A DNA stretch of 14,301 nt from an uncultured Campylobacter sp. (GTDB lineage Bacteria > Campylobacterota > Campylobacteria > Campylobacterales > Campylobacteraceae), in NCBI RefSeq assembly GCF_937890585.1, contig NZ_CALACG010000309.1:1-14301 (forward strand). Direction: 5' to 3'. Numbering within the stretch: position 1 is the first letter of the stretch; each line of letters begins with the position of its first letter. The notes under the pieces are model-generated. The model searched no databases. It worked only from the letters and a program-made list of their open reading frames with translations, and had not been told where the DNA came from. Position numbers and translations under genes: made by a program. Shown in pieces: positions 7,017-12,540 of this stretch.

Positions 7017-8471
7017 TTAGTCTGAAATATGCCCCCAAATACCACTAGGCTTATTTTTAAACTCACTAATTGCCATTGTAAGCGTATCGACTTGGTCGTC
7101 GTGCAAGTGGCTATTATCGGCGGTAAATTTCTCGCACTCATCTACAAAATCACTAACCCACGCTGCAACACTAGGCAAATTTACATATCCGCTTTCAATG
7201 TAGCCTACAACGTCTAAAACTCTAGTGTATTTATCCTTTTGTGGTGTTACGGCTCTTACTGGGATATTGTTTTCACGTTTTATCTTTTGTATTAGCCCTG
7301 TTCCGCTTGATTTGTCCTCTATGTAAAACATTAGTCCGTTATATGTTGATCTATGCTTGGCAAAAAAATCTTTAGTAGTATTTTCAAGCTCTACTGCGTC
7401 CCATTTGCCACGTTTTAGGTCTAGTAGATAAATGGCGTTGTCGTAACCTAAGCCAGCTAATAATAAAACGCTGTAATCGTTTTGCTCGCCAGTCTTTTGG
7501 GCTGTATCCATAAAAACGCCTACACGCTTAATTTTTGGTGCTACATCATAACGACCAAACCACGCCCCTTGTATAATATCTCCGCCCTTAGTGCTTGGGT
7601 GCTGTTGATAAAGGGCGTTCCACGCATAAGAGCCTAAGGCACTTTTTATTTTTAATAGTCTATTTAAATCGTATCTTTCTGGGTGTAATGCCTCTCCCTC
7701 TTTTCGGTGCTCCTCGTCGTATTCGGCTATTGCTGGAAAAGATAAAATCTCCCATTTATCGCCCTCTTTTTGAGCTTCTTGAATTAATCGCCCTGCTAAA
7801 TCGTCCTCATGCCACCTTGTCATACCTAATAATATGCCACTCTTAGGGCTTAGTCTTGTATAAAGGGTTGTAACATACCAGTCCCACACTCTATCTCTAA
7901 AAGTTGCACTATTTGCTTCTGCTGCGTCCTTGATAGGGTCGTCAATAATGGAAATATCTGCACCCATGCCAGTAATACCTCCGCCTACGCCTGCGCTCCT
8001 ATACGCGCCTGTGTGTCCTACAATCTCAAATATTTCGCTATTTCTAAGGGCGTTTTGCGTTACGGTTACGACACGTTTGGAGTTTAGCTTTGTTTCTGGG
8101 AAAATTTCCTCATATTTTTCACTCATCATAATACGCTGCACGTCCCTATTCATTCTTGTACTTAAATCGCTTGAATAAGAGCTGGCGATTATTTGCAAAT
8201 TTGGGTTTTTGCCAAAAGCCCACGCTGGAAAAGCCCTACTAAATAACTCACTTTTACCACTTCTAGGCGGAGCAAATATCATTAGGCGAGGTTGCTTACC
8301 CTCCATTACGTTAAGATAAAATCGCTCTAGCTTATTTGCAATTTCTTTGTTAAACCAGCCGACCTGATAGTTAGGGTTAATCTCAGTTACAAAACGGATT
8401 AGGCTACGTCTTGCCAGCTCGTTTTTAATTTGCTTTTGAGAGTATTGCGTCAAGTGTTTCGAGTTCATCAT
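7017..8471 (-). CDS. terL: Phage terminase large subunit (TerL)
   Basis: TerL is the packaging motor: an ATPase that pumps DNA into a procapsid and a nuclease that cuts concatemers. All 484 residues look intact. Walker A is APPRSGKS (67-74), Walker B ISIIDDP (173-179) with D177/D178, and the coupling motif GMTRWHEDD starts at 216. The C-terminal RNase H-like nuclease has D322 (VFMDTAQ), E385/D386 (YIEDKSSG) and the HDDQVDT cluster (457-463). Start ATG 8471 (a second ATG follows) lies inside terS, an overlap of 47 bases, with AGGG about 10 bases upstream. Downstream there is no portal or capsid gene but a toxin-antitoxin pair and then chromosome, which is unusual for a complete phage. Confidence 0.95.
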   Translation of the reverse strand: MMNSKHLTQYSQKQIKNELARRSLIRFVTEINPNYQVGWFNKEIANKLERFYLNVMEGKQPRLMIFAPPRSGKSELFSRAFPAWAFGKNPNLQIIASSYSSDLSTRMNRDVQRIMMSEKYEEIFPETKLNSKRVVTVTQNALRNSEIFEIVGHTGAYRSAGVGGGITGMGADISIIDDPIKDAAEANSATFRDRVWDWYVTTLYTRLSPKSGILLGMTRWHEDDLAGRLIQEAQKEGDKWEILSFPAIAEYDEEHRKEGEALHPERYDLNRLLKIKSALGSYAWNALYQQHPSTKGGDIIQGAWFGRYDVAPKIKRVGVFMDTAQKTGEQNDYSVLLLAGLGYDNAIYLLDLKRGKWDAVELENTTKDFFAKHRSTYNGLMFYIEDKSSGTGLIQKIKRENNIPVRAVTPQKDKYTRVLDVVGYIESGYVNLPSVAAWVSDFVDECEKFTADNSHLHDDQVDTLTMAISEFKNKPSGIWGHISD

Positions 8472-8931
8472 TACTTAACCCTGATAAATCTAGCTCTGGC
8501 TTTTGGTTTTGCTGTGTATTGTTATTGTTAATAATCGTTTGTGGCTCTTTGCCTAGTATGGTCTCTTTATTGCGCGCGGTTATCCTGCTATGAGCTTCAA
8601 TATCGCCTATTGTTTTGGCGGTTTTTAGCATTTCATTAGCTCTTTTTTGATTTGTTAATGCTGCATTTTGAAAAAAGATAAGGTGTTTTGTAGCCTCACT
8701 TATTACCTCATTTACGCTGTTAATTTGTTGTAAATTTTCGTCTGCTAACTCCGCTTTAAAGGCTACTTCGGCGTTAATTTTTTCTTTAAATTTTGGTGTT
8801 AAGCCCTTAACTATCTTATGCACTGCCACGTGGCTGACTCCTGCCCTTTCTGCTATTTGCCTAATCGAAAAAAATCCAGTATGAAAATCCGCTAATATTT
8901 TTTCTCTAATCTTGTCTGTTACTTTTGCCAT
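8425..8931 (-). CDS. terS: Probable phage terminase small subunit (TerS), HTH DNA-binding
   Basis: TerS recognises the packaging site and hands DNA to TerL. I choose the start MAKVTDK at 8931 (168 residues) because AAAGGAG is 8 bases before it and the previous gene stops at 8942; a longer reading from 9033 would overlap that gene with no ribosome-binding site. Residues 21-43 form a helix-turn-helix (FSIRQIAERAGVSHVAVHKIVKG). The middle is long helical (about 50-125), as expected for the ring-forming part, then an Asn/Gln-rich linker (INNNNTQQNQ) and a short C-terminal segment LSGLSNDELETLDAIL that could contact TerL. Identity rests on the HTH-plus-helix layout and on its place overlapping terL. 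If it is a TerS, its binding specificity would decide which DNA a helper capsid receives. Confidence 0.75.
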   Translation of the reverse strand: MAKVTDKIREKILADFHTGFFSIRQIAERAGVSHVAVHKIVKGLTPKFKEKINAEVAFKAELADENLQQINSVNEVISEATKHLIFFQNAALTNQKRANEMLKTAKTIGDIEAHSRITARNKETILGKEPQTIINNNNTQQNQKPELDLSGLSNDELETLDAILSKAN

Positions 8932-8941
8932 TGTTGCTCCT

Positions 8942-9337
8942 TTATACATCGTTTTTTTGCATTTTAACTTGCTCCATTTCGCATTTTTGCAAAATGGATT
9001 TTTCGTATTCGCAATTTGGATTTTGTATCGCATTTTTTACATATCGTTTTACGCTCGCCTTTGCTCTGTCTGGCTTCATTCTATTTGTCATAATCCACTT
9101 GTAAGCCTCTAGCGGCAAAGCGTAAATTTTGGCTAGCTCTTTATCGTATTTACTTACGTTCATAACTCGTAAATTGTTAATAATAGTTTCGTCCGTGTAT
9201 GGGCTGTTAAATACTTTTAGGATTAAAAAGGCTATTTCGGTTAAGTAATAATCGTCTGCTCGCTTCTCCCAGTCTGGGTAAAACTTATCAAGGATTTTGA
9301 AAAAGGTTTCTAGCGTGTTTAACTCTTTTGGTAGCAT
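8942..9337 (-). CDS. Hypothetical protein ahead of the terminase genes
   Basis: This 131-residue protein is of no family I recognise. It is predicted mostly helical, with a Tyr/Phe/Leu-rich first half (ETFFKILDKFYPDWEKRADDYYLTEIAFLILKVF) and a basic second half (DRAKASVKRYVKNAIQ) that could bind nucleic acid. Two Cys (C104, C118) lie near the C-terminus. It stops 10 bases before terS, and the terS Shine-Dalgarno overlaps its stop, so the two are co-translated; the place just upstream of terS suits a packaging or HNH-like accessory, but no HNH motif is present. Start ATG 9337 follows AAGG located in one arm of a 9-bp inverted repeat, so its translation could be controlled by hairpin formation. 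Confidence 0.62.
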   Translation of the reverse strand: MLPKELNTLETFFKILDKFYPDWEKRADDYYLTEIAFLILKVFNSPYTDETIINNLRVMNVSKYDKELAKIYALPLEAYKWIMTNRMKPDRAKASVKRYVKNAIQNPNCEYEKSILQKCEMEQVKMQKNDV

Positions 9338-9343
9338 TGATTT

Positions 9344-9381
9344 AGCCTTTTTGATTTTTTCAGTATTTTACGAAAAAGGCT
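9344..9381 (-). promoter_or_regulatory. Inverted repeat that can mask the Shine-Dalgarno of the 131-residue gene
   Basis: Nine-base perfect arms AGCCTTTTT (9344-9352) and AAAAAGGCT (9373-9381) flank a 20-base spacer. On the minus-strand transcript the second arm contains the AAGG that serves the start codon at 9337. A folded leader would hide it from ribosomes. Confidence 0.4.
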
Positions 9382-9405
9382 GTTTATCCTCTCGTGGAGT
9401 AAATA

Positions 9406-9423
9406 GGGGCTAGCCTCGCCCCC
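9406..9423 (-). terminator. Weak terminator-like hairpin after the 112-residue gene
   Basis: On the minus strand GGGGC and GCCCC pair around a 7-base loop, 11 bases after the stop at 9434, followed by TATTT. The T tract is short, so the hairpin probably attenuates rather than stops transcription into the terminase genes. Confidence 0.35.
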
Positions 9424-9433
9424 TTAGATTATA

Positions 9434-9772
9434 TTAGCTTGCTTGCATATCGTTTTGTAAGCTCGCACCTTTTAAGGGCTTATGCCATTTAAAAATCCCT
9501 TTGGCTTCTAGGGGATTATTTTTGTTAAAGTCCTCTTTGCTTTTATCGCTAGGGCTTAGGCGGTCAAGCTGTCTTTTTAAGTGCTTCAATTGTGCTTCTG
9601 CGTGCCTTAGCTCGTTAATGTAATAATCTACGAATAGCCACGCCTTAGCACCTGCTTGATAAATGGCTTTTCTTTTGCTGAGGTTTTCGCTTTGCTCTAG
9701 TGTGCTTATTAGCTCATCAAAGCTTCGAGCCTTTTCAAGCTCGTATAGTCTTACGTATCTCTTGGCCGTCAT
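9434..9772 (-). CDS. Hypothetical protein, third gene of the early operon
   Basis: This 112-residue charged, mainly helical protein has a likely coiled-coil or helical hairpin at about 50-75 (YYINELRHAEAQLKHLKRQLDRL). No enzymatic motif or HTH is evident to me. ATG 9772 overlaps the preceding gene's stop by 4 bases (ATGA), a sign of translational coupling. It ends the three-gene operon that starts opposite the HTH regulator, and a weak GC hairpin follows. In phage-like elements small genes in this position often modify helper-phage or host functions, but nothing in the sequence shows which. Confidence 0.6.
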   Translation of the reverse strand: MTAKRYVRLYELEKARSFDELISTLEQSENLSKRKAIYQAGAKAWLFVDYYINELRHAEAQLKHLKRQLDRLSPSDKSKEDFNKNNPLEAKGIFKWHKPLKGASLQNDMQAS

Positions 9773-10005
9773 TTTCTTTGCTCCTTAGTCGCTTTTGTGT
9801 CTTTTAGTGCATAATCATCAAGCGTTGAGGCAATATCGAGCAAAATGCCACTTAGTAGATAAGTAGCGTTTAGCCTCTCCTTGTCGTCAATACTCTCGTG
9901 TTTATTTGCTAGTGCCAGCATTAACGTTGATACTTGTCCTAATACGCAAGTTATTTCAATGCCTAACTCAAAATTCTTATTGATTTCGTTAAAAACTAAC
10001 TTCAT
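9769..10005 (-). CDS. Hypothetical protein, second gene of the early operon
   Basis: This small helical protein has 78 residues and I know of no family for it. The first two-thirds is amphipathic helix (FELGIEITCVLGQVSTLMLALANK, then ERLNATYLLSGILLDIASTLDDYALK) and the tail is charged (KDTKATKEQRK). No transmembrane segment is convincing, since the hydrophobic stretches are interrupted by charges. It overlaps both neighbours by 4 bases (ATGA at each junction), so all three operon proteins are likely made together, perhaps in fixed ratio. GGAG lies within the upstream gene's end. Confidence 0.58.
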   Translation of the reverse strand: MKLVFNEINKNFELGIEITCVLGQVSTLMLALANKHESIDDKERLNATYLLSGILLDIASTLDDYALKDTKATKEQRK

Positions 10006-10304
10006 TTTTGCTCCTTTAGTGATAGTTTGTTTTTTAGCTCTGCGTTTTCTCTTTTTAGCTCGTCGATTTCATCGCACAAGGCTACGTAATAGATAGTCAG
10101 TTTCTCACACTTTGCTTTTAGCTCCTGGATAGTTTCTCGCTTGCTCTCTATCTCTTTTAAGGCGACAATATTGCTGCAAAAAATATCATATCCGACACAA
10201 TAAAGCACCTCATCGGTTAGCTCTACGTTGCCAGCTGTCATTTTGATTAACTTGTTGTATTTCTCCTTGCTTGGTGTTTGGTTTGGGTTGGTTAAAATTA
10301 ACAT
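10002..10304 (-). CDS. Hypothetical coiled-coil protein, first gene of the early operon
   Basis: This protein has 100 residues. Residues 48-97 form a long heptad-rich coiled coil (ALKEIESKRETIQELKAK, then EIDELKRENAELKNKLSL), so it probably forms a dimer or higher oligomer. The N-terminal half (MLILTNPNQTPSKEKYNKLIKMTAGNVELTDEV) is mixed. No motif gives a function. ATG 10304 has AAGGAGT just upstream. Its promoter lies in the 148-base region shared with the divergent HTH gene and containing four operator-like dyads, the nearest only about 20 bases from the start codon, so repression by the HTH protein is expected. It leads the operon and overlaps the next gene by 4 bases. Confidence 0.6.
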   Translation of the reverse strand: MLILTNPNQTPSKEKYNKLIKMTAGNVELTDEVLYCVGYDIFCSNIVALKEIESKRETIQELKAKCEKLTIYYVALCDEIDELKRENAELKNKLSLKEQK

Positions 10305-10323
10305 CTTTCTTACTCCTTTAAAT

Positions 10324-10433
10324 ATGCATTAGCATTAAAATATTTTATAAATTATATGCTTATGCACTTTAAAATAAACTTAATAAAATATACATAAGCA
10401 TTTTTTAATTAGTTATTTAATATGCTAACGCAT
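10324..10433. promoter_or_regulatory. Array of four operator-like dyads between divergent promoters
   Basis: Four 12-bp sites fit ATGCTWAYGCAT (either strand, few mismatches): 10324-10335 ATGCATTAGCAT, 10356-10367 ATGCTTATGCAC, 10390-10401 ATACATAAGCAT and 10422-10433 ATGCTAACGCAT. Centres are 32, 34 and 32 bases apart, close to three helical turns, so bound proteins would sit on one face. They lie between the early operon (-) and the HTH regulator (+), the layout of a phage genetic switch. Confidence 0.72.
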
Positions 10434-10452
10434 ATTTTTTAAAGGGTTAAAA

Positions 10453-10677
10453 ATGGATAGAGATGAATTTAACGAGCTCATGAAACGTGCAGGGCTTAAT
10501 AAAAAACAATTAGCAGAAATTTTAGAAACAAGCTATCAAGGTGTAAATAGTTGGGGGACTAATGGGCGAGGTTATCCGTATTGGGTAAAAAGCTGGCTTG
10601 AAAATTACATTAAGTCGCTTGATATGGATAAAATCGTTGAGGTAGTCAAGCCCTACACTGAAAACCAAGAGGATTAA
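10453..10677 (+). CDS. Small HTH (XRE/Cro-like) transcriptional regulator
   Basis: This 74-residue protein is the only element gene on the + strand. Residues 3-32 read as a helix-turn-helix (EFNELMKRAGLNKKQLAEILETSYQGVNSW), with QLAEIL and SYQGVNSW as the two helices of the motif. The rest is a short tail, so it resembles Cro-sized phage regulators that lack a cleavable or effector domain. AAAGGG precedes ATG 10453. The dyad array directly upstream ends 19 bases before the start codon, which implies autoregulation and control of the divergent operon. No intrinsic terminator is found until 11327-11356, so its transcript may run through most of the origin-like region. Confidence 0.78.
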   Translation: MDRDEFNELMKRAGLNKKQLAEILETSYQGVNSWGTNGRGYPYWVKSWLENYIKSLDMDKIVEVVKPYTENQED

Positions 10678-10685
10678 TATTATTT

Positions 10686-10749
10686 GTAACGAGTTCGTCC
10701 GTTACATGTAACGTTACACGTGTCACCCTCTAGGGTGTCAGCTGTGACA
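10686..10749. repeat. Cluster of nested palindromes
   Basis: GTAACG/CGTTAC arms (10686-10705), the perfect palindrome GTAACGTTAC (10708-10717), ACACGTGT (10716-10723), CACCCT/AGGGTG (10724-10737) and TGTCA/TGACA (10736-10749) follow one another within 64 bases just after the HTH gene. They probably form protein-binding sites or alternative hairpins. Confidence 0.55.
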
Positions 10750-10795
10750 TCATCTAAAGCTACCTAAATTTAACTTATTACCCTCTAGGGTGTCA
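10725..10795 (+). repeat. Two direct copies of a 16-bp repeat
   Basis: ACCCTCTAGGGTGTCA occurs at 10725-10740 and 10780-10795, identical, 55 bases apart. Each contains the dyad CCCT/AGGG. A second pair, AAGCT followed 5 bases later by AATTTAACT, recurs at 10757-10775 and 10814-10832, so the segment looks like a degenerate tandem duplication of about 55-57 bp. Confidence 0.7.
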
Positions 10796-10908
10796 TCACA
10801 ACTGACCCCCTTTAAGCTGTATGAATTTAACTCACCCAGCTCAAAATTACGCTTAGAATAGGGCTTTTACGCTCTTTCTAGTTTTGCCACTTTGGTTTAT
10901 CTCGCTCG

Positions 10909-10945
10909 TTTTTTTAACCGCCGACCCCTGATTTTTTTTAACCGC
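10909..10945 (+). repeat. Two direct copies of TTTTTTTAACCGC
   Basis: The 13-bp sequence occurs at 10909-10921 and 10933-10945, 24 bases apart, followed by CGACCGCG and then an AT-rich stretch. The arrangement resembles iterons next to a DNA-unwinding element. Confidence 0.6.
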
Positions 10946-11214
10946 GACCGCGATTATTTTTAGCCCTCTTAATAATTAATTTTTTCACTTAAGGATAAGG
11001 GGAGATTTTTTGTAACAAAAAGGTCATTGTAGGGTAGTTTTACTAGGGCACACTATACGTTGCTTTTCTTAAATTGCGATTTTCGCTCGTGCGTGGCTTG
11101 CGTGCTAAGCTCTAGCCCTGCGGTGCTGGCTTTGATTTTTGATTTTAAAAGATAGACGAAAAACGCTAAAAAAATGATAGCGAGTGATATTTTCTGCAGT
11201 ATCCTTTTTTATGA

Positions 11215-11256
11215 AACCTTAAGCAAGCAAAAAAAGGGCTGTTTTGGCTTAAGGTT
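11215..11256. repeat. 10-bp inverted repeat, copy of the edge repeat
   Basis: AACCTTAAGC (11215-11224) and GCTTAAGGTT (11247-11256) are perfect arms around a 22-base spacer. The right arm overlaps GTTTTGGCTTAAG, which is also found at 6367-6379 at the element edge. Confidence 0.6.
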
Positions 11257-11313
11257 AAAAGCCGTTTTCATTTTTTTGTGAAATCAATTTTTTTACTAGG
11301 TTTTCCTTTTTTT

Positions 11314-11322
11314 TGTGGATAA
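11314..11322 (-). promoter_or_regulatory. Perfect consensus DnaA box
   Basis: The minus strand reads TTATCCACA, the canonical DnaA-binding 9-mer. I found no other copy in the window. It lies in the gene-free segment beside poly-T tracts, consistent with recruitment of host DnaA to an element origin. A single 9-mer can occur by chance. Confidence 0.5.
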
Positions 11323-11326
11323 CCTG

Positions 11327-11356
11327 CCCCCTTTTGTAAGGAGGGGGTATTTTTTT
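11327..11356 (+). terminator. Strong intrinsic terminator on the + strand
   Basis: CCCCC and GGGGG pair, extended by four A-T/G-T pairs, around a 3-base loop (11327-11347) and are followed by TATTTTTTT. A further CCCCC at 11359-11363 could pair with the same GGGGG instead, giving a competing fold. No + strand gene lies within 600 bases, so it ends either the HTH transcript or a small RNA. Confidence 0.65.
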
Positions 11357-11370
11357 CACCCCCTTGCTGT

Positions 11371-11398
11371 CATCGTTCCAGTTTTTTCTGAAACGATG
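11371..11398. repeat. Long hairpin-forming inverted repeat
   Basis: CATCGTTCCAG and CTGAAACGATG pair at 10 of 11 positions around a TTTTTT loop. It lies 15 bases after the terminator. It could be a single-strand origin, a second transcript end or a protein site. Confidence 0.55.
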
Positions 11399-11425
11399 CC
11401 CTAAATTAAACTTAGGTCATCTTTT

Positions 11426-11456
11426 AAAGCTGGCTACGTTTAACGTATGGAGCTTT
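11426..11456. repeat. 31-bp imperfect palindrome
   Basis: AAAGCT/AGCTTT form the outer arms and TACGTT-T-AACGTA the inner 13-bp palindrome, with a 3-base mismatch on each side between them. Symmetry of this length suggests a binding site for a dimeric protein or a nicking or resolution site. Confidence 0.5.
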
Positions 11457-11523
11457 TACGTTTCACTTGCAAGGCTCAAGCGTTGATAATAGGGTTATTT
11501 GGGTTTCATTGTTAGAGCTAGTT

Positions 11524-11581
11524 GGACGGATAGCCTATTTTTAGGGGTCGGATCGTGTCCTTAATTTTAAGGGGACGGATA
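11524..11581 (+). repeat. GGACGGATA repeats (iteron-like)
   Basis: GGACGGATA occurs at 11524-11532 and 11573-11581, with a diverged GGTCGGATC at 11546-11554 between them. Spacings of 22 and 27 bases roughly fit two to two and a half helical turns. Confidence 0.45.
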
Positions 11582-11627
11582 AAGCTCACGTTTAAGGGCT
11601 TTGATACGTAAGCCAAAAAATAGGCTA
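11531..11627. repeat. 12-bp perfect inverted repeat with 73-base spacer
   Basis: TAGCCTATTTTT (11531-11542) and AAAAATAGGCTA (11616-11627) are exact complements. The spacer contains the palindrome CCTTAA-TT-TTAAGG. Folded, this would be a cruciform or structured RNA of about 97 bases near the initiator-like gene's end. Confidence 0.55.
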
Positions 11628-11634
11628 ACGCATA
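11623..11634. promoter_or_regulatory. Fifth operator-like site inside the origin-like region
   Basis: GCTAACGCATA here is identical to the core of operator 4 (10424-10434), 1200 bases away. The full 12-mer differs by one base. It overlaps the right arm of the 12-bp inverted repeat, so the HTH regulator could also act here. Confidence 0.45.
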
Positions 11635-11768
11635 AAATAAGGGCTTCACTCGCCCAAAAATTAGGGGCAGTAAATTCATCTTGCATTGAGGTAACGAGCC
11701 AAAATCTCGGCTGGTTATGCTCTTAGCTCTCTTTTGTTATCTTTTGACTTGTAGGGCTTGATTGTGTC

Positions 11769-12474
11769 TTACTCTTTCGTGGTCTTGTCTAGTATGGATT
11801 TAAACTCATCTAGGGCGTAGGGGAGTTGTAAATTTAGCCTTTGCTTGAGTGGCAAGGGATTATCTTTGCTTTTGGGATTTATGCTTACTACGGCTTCGGC
11901 TCGGTAGATAGGCAAGTTTAGATTATTCTTTTTTGCCTTGTCATAAAAATACACTCTAGTTAATACATCGTTGTTTTTTAGATACTTGGTATTTTCAAAA
12001 CTAATAACCTCATCGCAAAAGGCTTCAAGGTTAAAGGGGCTATCCTTATCAAAACAAAGGTCAAGCGATGAAACGTTATTTATCACGCCTAGTAGCTCCG
12101 CTATTAACTCTTTGGGTGGTGGTGTCTTGTTATATTGCCTAAGCCCATAAACTTCAAATAACGCCTTTTGTGGTTCGTTGCCTGACGATTTTAAAGTAGC
12201 GTAAAAAATAGGCAAGTCACTAAGAGCATAAATATTAACTATTTCATAATCTCGAAACTCAAAACGGCGTTCTATCTTGACGGCTTTTGCTGTCTGCTTA
12301 TCCAGCTTTTGCCATTTTTTGCCATAAGCCTTTGCTATGCTTTTTAAAAGATCAATTTTTTTTATGGGTCTTTTGCGTAATAGCTTTTTTGAAAAATGTA
12401 GCCCTTATCGTGTCTATGTGAATTCCACTCTCGGCTGGGTTGATAATGCTCTCAACTTCTGCTAAAATATCCAT
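11769..12474 (-). pseudogene. Frameshifted gene, possibly a replication-initiation protein (Rep_trans-like)
   Basis: A reading from ATG 12474 gives 40 residues (MDILAEVESIINPAESGIHI, then DTIRATFFKK) and stops at 12352. A second frame, open from just before the A8 tract (minus strand, plus-strand T8 at 12356-12363) to TAA at 11769, continues KIDLLKSIAKAYGKKWQKL to the end. Only TTG 12215 could start this second frame on its own. Removing one A joins both frames into about 234 residues. The joined protein has features loosely like rolling-circle initiators of the Rep_trans type: IHIDTIRATF at the start, SSLDLCFD, then TRVYFYDKAKK and IYRAEAVVSI. It lies between the antirepressor terminator and the origin-like region. 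It may be broken, phase-variable, or expressed by slippage or +1 frameshifting. Confidence 0.55.
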
Positions 12475-12484
12475 TGAAATTAAC

Positions 12485-12526
12485 TTTTAAATAAAGGGCG
12501 GCTAAACTTGCTCGGCTTGACCGCCC
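12485..12526 (-). terminator. Intrinsic terminator after the antirepressor gene
   Basis: On the minus strand GGGCGG (12526-12521) and CCGCCC (12501-12496) form a GC-rich stem with a 19-base loop, followed by TTTATTTAAAA. It is 14 bases after the antirepressor stop. It ends just before the frameshifted gene, so that gene needs readthrough or its own promoter. Confidence 0.7.
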
Positions 12527-12540
12527 CTAAAATTCTTTAA

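Larger units (their letters stand above)
10678..11768. other. Gene-free, repeat-rich segment: candidate replication origin
   Basis: There is no credible coding sequence in 1.1 kb. The segment contains dense short palindromes (GTAACGTTAC 10708-10717, ACACGTGT 10716-10723), direct repeats, an AT-rich stretch (10960-11010), a perfect DnaA-box 9-mer, several long dyads and a + strand terminator, and it lies next to a possible replication-initiator gene. This combination is typical of plasmid or phage origins. It could also include a packaging site or small RNAs. Confidence 0.5.

Noticed and set aside
8932..9033. N-terminal extension of TerS
   Set aside because: It would overlap the preceding gene in another frame, while MAKVTDK at 8931 has a strong AAAGGAG right before it.
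10686..10832. CRISPR array
   Set aside because: Only two copies of each repeat with unequal, diverged intervals and internal palindromes; no repeat-spacer regularity and no cas genes.
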